DNA from: an uncultured Oscillibacter sp.
GTDB taxonomy: Bacteria; Bacillota; Clostridia; Oscillospirales; Oscillospiraceae
Assembly (NCBI GenBank): GCA_946183175.1
Contig: CAMHBH010000121.1
Location: 1 to 6,427 of the forward strand
DNA: 6,427 nt
Direction of reading: 5' to 3'
In this document: positions 1-4,838 of the stretch, in pieces
Position numbering within the stretch: the stretch's first letter is position 1
Layout: the number at the start of each line of letters is the position of its first letter
The notes under the pieces: model-generated
What the model was told of the DNA's origin: nothing
The model's input: only the letters and a program-made list of their open reading frames with translations
The model's database searches: none
Translations under genes and position numbers: made by a program

Positions 1-529
1 CGGGCGAACGCGCCTCGACTTCCGCCGTGAGGCGTTCGATGGTGTCCAGGCGCGCGCCGATATCCCCGGCGAGTTTCGCGCCCTCCGCCGCCCGCATAGC
101 CTGGAACGCCTCCAGCGCCTCTTCCAGTACGGCGCACAAGTCCGCCGTGACCGCCGCGAAGTCGGCCTCCTCTTTCGTGACCGTCAGCGCGTCCGGGAAG
201 CGCGTCAGCAACTGCCCGGTCAAATCGGTTCCGGCAATCTCGGAGAGTTCCTGTAAAGCCGCGACGTACCGCTCGGCGAGTTCGCGGTTTACGCGGGCCT
301 TGACGGTGTCCGCCGCCGACGCGTCCACCGTCACGAATACGTCGACTTTCCCCCGCGACACGCTACGCTGTACCGTCTTTTTCAGCGCGTCCTCCGCGAA
401 CAGGTACAGGTGCGGCATTTTCACGGTACAGTCGAGGTAGCGGTTGTTGACAGAGCGGAGTTCGACGGTGATTTCCCGCCCGTCGCGGACTTGTCCGGCG
501 CGTCCGTATCCGGTCATGCTCCGAATCAT
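1..529 (-). CDS. yicC: YicC family endoribonuclease, N-terminal part (runs off left edge)
   Basis: The 176 visible residues are the N-terminal domain of the YicC family, whose members are usually about 290 aa, so the C-terminal DUF1732 part lies beyond base 1. The protein opens with MIRSMTGYGRA, the family's signature start. It continues with SVNNRYLD at residues 26-33 and RGKVD at 59-63, also typical of the family. YicC proteins are known as endoribonucleases that act on RNA in the cytoplasm. The ATG at 529 is preceded by AAAGGAAG at a good distance and lies 19 nt after the stop of the J-domain gene, so it is probably the last visible member of the cdaA operon. In many Firmicutes yicC is followed by remA, gmk and rpoZ, so these may lie to the left (inference). 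No frameshift is visible. Identity is firm; the RNA target is unknown. Confidence 0.93.
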   Translation of the reverse strand, partial: MIRSMTGYGRAGQVRDGREITVELRSVNNRYLDCTVKMPHLYLFAEDALKKTVQRSVSRGKVDVFVTVDASAADTVKARVNRELAERYVAALQELSEIAGTDLTGQLLTRFPDALTVTKEEADFAAVTADLCAVLEEALEAFQAMRAAEGAKLAGDIGARLDTIERLTAEVEARSP

Positions 530-548
530 GGTAACACTTCCTTTGAAA

Positions 549-1166
549 TCAGTAACAGCAGATGAGCGGGCACACGCAGCCCGGATTCAGACAGGCATTC
601 GCGCACATACTCGCACAGCACAAGTCCGTACCGAAAGAGCCGTAGGGCGAGTATGTACGCGCGGGGCCGTGCTCCATGTAGTGCAGGGCCTGCCGGTATT
701 CGGTGTTGCCGGGGTCCATCTGACAGGCGCGGCGATAGTCGCTCTTTGCGTCGTCCATCCATCCGCGCTGGTAGCGGATGACGCCGCGCAGGAAGTACCA
801 CTCGGCGTTGTGGTCGGGGTAGCGGTTGAGGAGCGCTTCGGCCTCGGTGAGGTTCCCGGCCTGTATGTGTCGGCGAATCTGCTGTAGGTTGGGTGAGGCG
901 TTGTAGGAGGAATCGTAGCGCGTCTCGTAGTAGGTGCCTCCGGGGGACGCGGCGCGGCTGTTGGGGGCGTATCCGTTGGCGCGGCGCTTGGTGATTTCCT
1001 CGTAGGCGGCGTTGATTTCCTTCATTTTCTCTTCGGCGAGGTCGGCCAACGGGTTATTCTGGTAGTTGTCGGGGTGATATTTCCGGGCGAGTTCCCGGTA
1101 AGCCCGCTTGATTTCGTCGTCCGAGGCGCTTTCCGGGACGCCCAGAACCTGATACGGGTCTTTCAT
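549..1166 (-). CDS. J-domain protein with TPR-like middle and cysteine-rich tail
   Basis: This 205-aa protein has an N-terminal J domain (about residues 3-62) with the HPD motif at 31-33, the residues that stimulate Hsp70 (DnaK) ATPase. A low-complexity linker rich in Ser, Tyr and Gly follows (about 63-92). Next come two or three helices resembling tetratricopeptide repeats (about 94-165, with NAEWYFLRGVIRYQRGWMDD). The C-terminus is unusual: eight cysteines in the last 23 residues, arranged as CC, C, C, C-x-C and CC. It lacks the zinc-finger and substrate-binding domains of true DnaJ, so it is a J-domain co-chaperone of another type. I chose ATG 1166 over the TTG at 1169 because GAGGTGG is 7 nt from the ATG and only 4 nt from the TTG. 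Its Shine-Dalgarno overlaps the stop of the DUF5685 gene, implying translational coupling. The Cys tail could bind metal or Fe-S (inference). It is not dnaJ itself. Confidence 0.9.
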   Translation of the reverse strand: MKDPYQVLGVPESASDDEIKRAYRELARKYHPDNYQNNPLADLAEEKMKEINAAYEEITKRRANGYAPNSRAASPGGTYYETRYDSSYNASPNLQQIRRHIQAGNLTEAEALLNRYPDHNAEWYFLRGVIRYQRGWMDDAKSDYRRACQMDPGNTEYRQALHYMEHGPARTYSPYGSFGTDLCCASMCANACLNPGCVCPLICCY

Positions 1167-1170
1167 CAAT

Positions 1171-1177
1171 CCACCTC
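1171..1177 (-). promoter_or_regulatory. Shine-Dalgarno of the J-domain gene, overlapping the DUF5685 stop
   Basis: Read on the minus strand this is GAGGTGG. Its first bases are shared with the TGA stop of the upstream gene, and it decides the start at ATG 1166 rather than the TTG one codon earlier. The overlap suggests that ribosomes finishing DUF5685 restart on the J-domain gene. Confidence 0.7.
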
Positions 1178-2033
1178 ACTTTCGTGGTTTGTGATAGGTG
1201 CCGTCGAGCACGGCGCGGCCAATCTGGAAGAGGCCGGCGTAGAAGATACGTTCCAGGAGCGGACGCCACGGGCCGAAATCCCAGAGTTCAAACGCGGCGG
1301 CCATGTGGTGTACGGAGTGGTCGAGGGTGACAGCGAAATCGCGGCGGGCGTCTGGCGTCCAGAGGCCGTCGGGGAGGCGGTAGCGCAGGGCGACGGGGTT
1401 GTAATCGCCGGAGAGGGCGTCGCGGCGGAGGTCGTCGGCGGCGTCGACGAGGTACACCCAGCGCCCCAAATGGTAGAAAATCTGTTCCAGTACGCGCCGC
1501 CGCGCGAGGGGTTCGACATCGCGGGCGGCGTCGCGTAACAGGACGGCGAACGCGTCGGCGGGGGCGTCGAGCGACTTGCACCGCGCGCGTTCCAGACGGC
1601 GCAGAATGTTGAGCTGAGCCTGTACGTGGCGGTCGAACTCCGGGCGGGCGGCGGCGGCGCGGCGGTAGGCGTCGCGGAGCGCGCCCGACGCCGCACGGAA
1701 CGGCACACGCTTTACGCCGCTGTTGTCGTCGACATGGTCGCGGAGTTGCCAGTAGGCGAGAATCAGACTTTCGTCGGCGGCGAGTTCCATAGCGCCGGAC
1801 GGGGCCATGCAGGGCCGGGCGCGGAGCGGGTGCACGGCACAGCGGCGCGTGTCCGTGGGGCCGTCGCCGTCCGAAAGCAGGATTGCCAGCAGGGTAAAGT
1901 CGTAGTTGAGCACCCAGCGGGCGACCGCGCCGCGCCGGGAGAGCGTATGGCAGAGGCCGCAGTAGGCGCGGCGGAAACGGTCGGTTTCCGCGTCGGGGAG
2001 GCCGTCGAGCGGGGGGCGCACGTAGCCGAACAT
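1176..2033 (-). CDS. DUF5685 family protein
   Basis: This 285-aa, mostly helical protein has the N-terminal signature of DUF5685: MFGYVRP, then AYCGLC (Cys25, Cys28) and LLNYDFTLLAIL-like text (here VLNYDFTLLAIL, 41-52). A second cysteine pair is at Cys65 and Cys75 (RCAVHPLRARPC). Two aspartate-rich helices stand out: LRDHVDDN at 97-104, and VDAADDLRRD at 196-205 followed by SGDYNP. The function of the family is unknown. The four cysteines look able to bind a metal or Fe-S cluster, and the paired D-x-x-D-D motifs recall metal-binding sites of helical isoprenoid-synthase-like enzymes, but both ideas are inference. The start at 2033 is 1 nt from the stop of the RseC-like gene and has no clear Shine-Dalgarno, so translation probably depends on reinitiation. 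DUF5685 is, as I recall, often next to a Cys-tailed J-domain gene in Clostridia, as here. Confidence 0.88.
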   Translation of the reverse strand: MFGYVRPPLDGLPDAETDRFRRAYCGLCHTLSRRGAVARWVLNYDFTLLAILLSDGDGPTDTRRCAVHPLRARPCMAPSGAMELAADESLILAYWQLRDHVDDNSGVKRVPFRAASGALRDAYRRAAAARPEFDRHVQAQLNILRRLERARCKSLDAPADAFAVLLRDAARDVEPLARRRVLEQIFYHLGRWVYLVDAADDLRRDALSGDYNPVALRYRLPDGLWTPDARRDFAVTLDHSVHHMAAAFELWDFGPWRPLLERIFYAGLFQIGRAVLDGTYHKPRK

Positions 2034-2034
2034 A

Positions 2035-2445
2035 TCAGAAGCGGCGCACGATGGTGAGCGACGGCCCGCCGGCTGCGCGGAGGCGTCGGTCGTAGAGGAC
2101 GGCGGGGACGAACCCCAGCGCGAACCCGCACAGCGCGAGCGCGTACTGTACGGCGACGCTTTGCGTCAGCGCCACGCCCGCGACGTAGCCCGTCAAGAAG
2201 AGTACGACGGGGAGCAGGTAGACGATGGCAATCATACGGAGCATATTTTTGGTATCGCTGCGCACGACGACCTGTTGACCGGGTTCCGCGCCGATGGGGT
2301 TGAGCGCCCGGGCGCGCACGGCCATTCCGGTGACGCCGCACCCGGCGCATTCGGCGCAGTCGTGCCCGCAGGCCGACTTGCGAGGTACCGAAATCTCCGC
2401 GTGTGTGGCGTCCAATACGCGCTCTACGGTGGCAATTTGTGTCAT
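2035..2445 (-). CDS. RseC/MucC-like (SoxR-reducing system) membrane protein
   Basis: From ATG 2445 this is a 136-aa protein. An N-terminal soluble part carries four cysteines as C26-x3-C30-x2-C33-x2-C36 (CGHDCAECAGC), the pattern expected of a [4Fe-4S] or redox-active site. Two hydrophobic helices follow (about 69-92 and 98-117) and then a short basic tail. This is the layout of the RseC/MucC family, whose Proteobacterial members act on sigma-E signalling or SoxR reduction. In Clostridia the role is unknown. I prefer 2445 because MTQIATVERV matches where family members begin and an AGGAG lies 7 nt upstream. A second in-frame start at ATG 2502 would add 19 residues (MTQSATFRKVRFVTDRRKQ) and has its own AGGA 8 nt away. 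The upstream start duplicates the local sequence and may be a leader or an extension. The stop is 1 nt before DUF5685. Confidence 0.85.
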   Translation of the reverse strand: MTQIATVERVLDATHAEISVPRKSACGHDCAECAGCGVTGMAVRARALNPIGAEPGQQVVVRSDTKNMLRMIAIVYLLPVVLFLTGYVAGVALTQSVAVQYALALCGFALGFVPAVLYDRRLRAAGGPSLTIVRRF

Positions 2446-2465
2446 TTGTTTTCTCCTGTCCGTCA
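2436..2465. repeat. Direct repeat, copy 1 (stop-like TGA, Shine-Dalgarno, ATG ACA CAA)
   Basis: This 30-nt block matches 2493-2522 at 27 of 30 positions, with all three mismatches inside one 5-nt stretch between the Shine-Dalgarno and the start codon. On the minus strand it begins TGACGGACAGGA and ends AAATGACACAAA. It supplies the AGGAG and the ATG at 2445. The TGA is out of frame with the leader here. Confidence 0.9.
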
Positions 2466-2502
2466 CAAAGCGCACTTTCCGGAAAGTAGCACTTTGTGTC
2501 AT
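2446..2502 (-). other. In-frame 19-codon leader or N-terminal extension of the RseC-like gene
   Basis: An ATG at 2502 with AGGA 8 nt upstream opens a 19-codon stretch that reads without a stop into the ATG at 2445. It encodes a basic peptide (residues 2-19 contain six Arg/Lys) that does not resemble the start of RseC-like proteins. Both ends fall in a duplicated block and a long palindrome lies in the middle, so it could be a translated leader, a longer isoform, or a scar of a duplication. Which start is used cannot be told from sequence alone. Confidence 0.55.
2464..2498 (-). other. 35-nt near-palindrome (hairpin) between the two candidate starts
   Basis: The core 2474-2487 (ACTTTCCGGAAAGT) is a perfect 14-nt palindrome. 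It is flanked by CACAAAG at 2464-2470 and its complement CTTTGTG at 2492-2498. A further GC pair is also possible beside the arms. As RNA it folds into one stem with a 4-nt CCGG loop, one C/A-type mismatch and one bulged base. There is no U-tract, so it is not a normal intrinsic terminator. It sits after the ATG at 2502 and 7 nt upstream of the AGGAG that serves the ATG at 2445. Confidence 0.8.
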
Positions 2503-2522
2503 TTGGCTTTTCCTGTCCGTCA
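2493..2522. repeat. Direct repeat, copy 2 (cdaR stop, Shine-Dalgarno, ATG ACA CAA)
   Basis: This second copy lies 57 bp (19 codons) from copy 1. On the minus strand its TGA at 2520-2522 is the actual cdaR stop codon, followed by AGGA and the ATG at 2502. It is probably the original intergenic arrangement or its duplicate; the direction of copying cannot be told. Confidence 0.9.
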
Positions 2523-3830
2523 GGTTCCGGAGGAATCCAGAATCTGCACTTGTAACTGGTACGTGCCCAGCACGCCGACTTTCCGGAAACCGGGTATCGT
2601 AAATTCCGCCGGAACGGAGTAGCTTCCGCTCGCGGAGGAGAAGTCGTCGAGGTTGGGCGTCACTTGAATGTCGTCGCCCGTCACGGCCTGTACGGACTGC
2701 GCGGGGCCGTAAATCTGCACGTCCAGACTTTCGGTCTCAAAGACGACGGATTTCCCGGCGGGCAAATCGGCGTCGGGGTGGAAATTCGAGGTCGTGACGG
2801 TTCGCGTCGTCATGTCCTTGAACGCGATTTCCAGCGTTGCGGTCGAAACGCCGCTCCGGTTCGTACACCCTTCGGGGACTATGACCGCGTAGGTGTGGAA
2901 CGTCCGCGCGCCAGACCCGACGAGGCTGAGCAGGTTCATTTCGCCGAGGTTGATTTCCTCCACGCCATTGAGCGCCGAGGCCTCCCCGGACACCGTGACA
3001 GTCTCCGGGCGTATCAGGTAGCTGACATCGCTCTCGCTGATTTTCCCCTCGCTGACAAGCGTAATCGTCAGGGGCAGTTGCTTCGTCATGTAGATGGGGA
3101 GAGTAGCCGTAATCTGCTTGGTTTTGAGGTAGAACTGCTCCATGTCGAGGGGTTCGTCGGAGTCGTTGTAGAGCTGGCAGTTCAGCGACTGCGTGACGGA
3201 TTCCATCGCGGCGTCGCCGAGAATCAGCGACACCTTCGCGTAGGCAATCTCGTTGAGGGCGTCTTCCTGTCCCTGTACGTCAATGACCGACTGCGAGAGC
3301 TGGATTTCCCCGGCGGAGCAGCCGTCGGCCACGTTCCCGTTGAGCTCACAGCGCACGTCAACCTCTTTGTGGCTCATCTCCCCGATATTCACCGTGGCGC
3401 TCTCCACGCTGTTCCGGGAGACCGTCACCGTGAGTTTCGCGTACTTCTGATTCGCCGAGAGTGTCGCGCGGCCCTGTTCGTTGAGGTACGCCCGGTTATA
3501 GCGTAGTGTCTGCGTCCCGGTGGTCGTGATTCCCGTCAGGTCTACGGTCAGGCGCACGGCGTCGCGGTCGAGCTGTACGACGAGCAGGCGCGGGCCCTCG
3601 AATGTCAAGTCGACGCTCTCCGTAGTCCCGTCGCTGAGCAGCATCAGGCCCCGGTCGGCGAGCTGTTCCTTGCCGAGATACTCAATGGGTATCTCCCTGA
3701 TTTCCATTTTAGCCTGATAGGCGCTCCCATTATTCCCGTACTCGTCCACAAAAAACCAGATTCCCAGCGCGAGTACGACGGCAATCAGCAGGTAAAGGCC
3801 CCGGCTGTCTTTCGGCGTGTTGTCATTCAT
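2520..3830 (-). CDS. cdaR: CdaR, YbbR-domain regulator of the diadenylate cyclase
   Basis: This 436-aa protein has a short cytoplasmic N-terminus, one membrane helix (about residues 11-29, GLYLLIAVVLALGIWFFVD) and a long extracytoplasmic part. That part is made of about four YbbR-type beta repeats (roughly 45-137, 157-242, 250-336 and 344-430), each ending in alternating hydrophobic strands such as LTVTV and VTV. CdaR proteins sit beside CdaA in the membrane and tune cyclic di-AMP synthesis. The gene overlaps the end of cdaA by 8 nt and has GGAGG 9 nt before the ATG, so co-translation with cdaA is likely. Length and repeat number are normal for the family. The product at 2035-2445 follows directly; glmM, common after cdaR in Bacilli, is not here. 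The C-terminus contains the word ACTTTCCGGAAA (plus strand 2578-2589) that recurs in the palindrome downstream. Confidence 0.93.
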   Translation of the reverse strand: MNDNTPKDSRGLYLLIAVVLALGIWFFVDEYGNNGSAYQAKMEIREIPIEYLGKEQLADRGLMLLSDGTTESVDLTFEGPRLLVVQLDRDAVRLTVDLTGITTTGTQTLRYNRAYLNEQGRATLSANQKYAKLTVTVSRNSVESATVNIGEMSHKEVDVRCELNGNVADGCSAGEIQLSQSVIDVQGQEDALNEIAYAKVSLILGDAAMESVTQSLNCQLYNDSDEPLDMEQFYLKTKQITATLPIYMTKQLPLTITLVSEGKISESDVSYLIRPETVTVSGEASALNGVEEINLGEMNLLSLVGSGARTFHTYAVIVPEGCTNRSGVSTATLEIAFKDMTTRTVTTSNFHPDADLPAGKSVVFETESLDVQIYGPAQSVQAVTGDDIQVTPNLDDFSSASGSYSVPAEFTIPGFRKVGVLGTYQLQVQILDSSGT

Positions 3831-4698
3831 GCGGTGTCTCCTCCTTGCGCTTCAGGAACGAAAAGAGCGGGAAACGTTGTTTCTGTGTCTCGGTGTCCTC
3901 CGGCTTTAGCAGTTCGTTCCGGAGAAGGTTTTCGAGCGTTTCGGCCTTGAGGTGTCGCTTGAGCATGCCGCCGTTGGCGACGGATATTGTCCCAGTCTCC
4001 TCCGAGACAATCACGACCACGGCGTCGGAATTTTCGCTCATGCCGATTCCGGCCCGGTGTCGCGTGCCCAGGTCCCGAGACAAATTCACGTTCTTGCTCA
4101 GCGGCAGGACGCACCCCGCGCCAAGAATCCGCCCGTTGCGTACAATCACGGCCCCGTCGTGCAGGGGCGCCTTGACGAAGAAGATATTCTTCAACAGCTC
4201 GCCCGAGACCGACGCGTCCAGTACGGTACCGCTCCTGACGAGCTCGTCCAGCTTGATTTCCCGCTCGAAGACAATCAACGCGCCCGTGCGCGACTGGCTC
4301 ATCTCCGTACAGGCGAGGACGGTCTGTGAAATCATCTGCTCCATGAGGCCCGCGCTGACGGTGGGGGTGAGAATGGCCATAAAGCGGCGGCTTCCCATCT
4401 GTTCCAGGATACGGCGTATTTCCGGCTGGAACAGGATAATCAGGGCGAGTACGCCCCAGTCCACGAGGCGGTTTATGATGTAGTTGACGCCGTGTAGCTG
4501 CAAGACGGTGGAAACCAGAAGAACCCCCAGAAAGACGAGAAGTCCTTTCACCAGACTGACGGCCCGCGTTTTGCGCACCAGTAACAGGGCGCGGTAGAGG
4601 ACATAGACCATGACGGCGATGTCCAGATAGCCGGAAAACTGGATGGACAGAAGGTATCTTCCAATCATGGCGAAAATGTCGGCGATATTCAGCTCCAT
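3823..4698 (-). CDS. cdaA: CdaA-type diadenylate cyclase (c-di-AMP synthase)
   Basis: The protein joins two ATP molecules to make cyclic di-AMP. It has three membrane helices at the N-terminus (about residues 25-43, 51-69 and 74-91 counted from ATG 4701), then the DAC domain (about 105-255). The catalytic motifs are intact: HDGAVIV (DGA at 182-184) and TRHRAG (RHR at 214-216), with SEETG at 233-237. The last 30 residues are charged and probably disordered. This is the CdaA (YbbP) class, the form normally paired with CdaR, which follows with an 8-nt overlap. Two ATGs occur in tandem at 4701 and 4698. I give 4698 because the GAGG is 5 nt from it and only about 2 nt from 4701; the difference is a single Met. 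The gene has its own promoter at 4744-4772, giving a short leader of roughly 35-40 nt. Confidence 0.96.
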   Translation of the reverse strand: MELNIADIFAMIGRYLLSIQFSGYLDIAVMVYVLYRALLLVRKTRAVSLVKGLLVFLGVLLVSTVLQLHGVNYIINRLVDWGVLALIILFQPEIRRILEQMGSRRFMAILTPTVSAGLMEQMISQTVLACTEMSQSRTGALIVFEREIKLDELVRSGTVLDASVSGELLKNIFFVKAPLHDGAVIVRNGRILGAGCVLPLSKNVNLSRDLGTRHRAGIGMSENSDAVVVIVSEETGTISVANGGMLKRHLKAETLENLLRNELLKPEDTETQKQRFPLFSFLKRKEETPHE

Positions 4699-4743
4699 CA
4701 TCCCCTCGCGTTTGATTCGGACGCGTGACCGCGTGCCGCACCT

Positions 4744-4772
4744 ATTATATAGAACGCGCGCCGGGATTGCAA
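4744..4772 (-). promoter_or_regulatory. Sigma-70-type promoter of the cdaA operon
   Basis: On the minus strand TTGCAA (4767-4772) and TATAAT (4744-4749) are separated by exactly 17 nt. The -10 box is perfect and the -35 box has 4 of 6 consensus bases. Transcription would start near 4736-4738, just after the end of the upstream desulfurase gene. It is the only strong promoter seen in the window and probably drives cdaA through yicC. Confidence 0.85.
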
Positions 4773-4785
4773 GGTTTTACCGGAT

Positions 4786-4834
4786 AAAAATTCGCGTTCG
4801 CCCCTCCGATACTGCGCGGAAAGTCGAAGGGGCG
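4786..4834 (-). terminator. Possible intrinsic terminator after the desulfurase gene
   Basis: An 11-bp inverted repeat (4799-4809 with 4824-4834, one G-U pair) begins 4 nt after the desulfurase stop. A run of five T on the minus strand follows at 4786-4790. The run lies about 8 nt beyond the stem, further than usual. An alternative smaller stem, TTCCGCG with CGCGAA, directly abuts the T run. Its place between a stop codon and the next promoter supports termination, but the structure is imperfect. Confidence 0.5.
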
Positions 4835-4838
4835 GCGT

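Noticed and set aside
27..887. Plus-strand open frames opposite yicC and the J-domain gene
   Set aside because: Both are antisense to well-identified genes and have low-complexity composition without recognisable motifs.
1166..1708. Long minus-strand open frame inside the DUF5685 gene
   Set aside because: It is in another frame of DUF5685, is dominated by Ala, Pro, Arg, Ser and Thr runs, and has no domain; it is a GC-rich shadow.
2464..2498. Palindrome as an intrinsic terminator after cdaR
   Set aside because: No T run on either side of the stem in the direction of transcription, and the next start is only 19 nt further on.
2664..3506. 280-residue plus-strand open frame opposite cdaR
   Set aside because: Its length comes from high GC and lack of stops; it has no motif, and cdaR on the other strand is clearly real.
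3827..4741. 304-residue minus-strand frame over cdaA
   Set aside because: cdaA in the neighbouring frame has intact DGA and RHR motifs and membrane helices; this frame is Arg/Gly/Pro-rich shadow and would start upstream at the transcription start.
4702..4838. A riboswitch (for example a c-di-AMP ydaO type) ahead of cdaA
   Set aside because: The leader from the predicted transcription start is only about 35-40 nt, too short for a ydaO riboswitch, and no matching motifs are seen.
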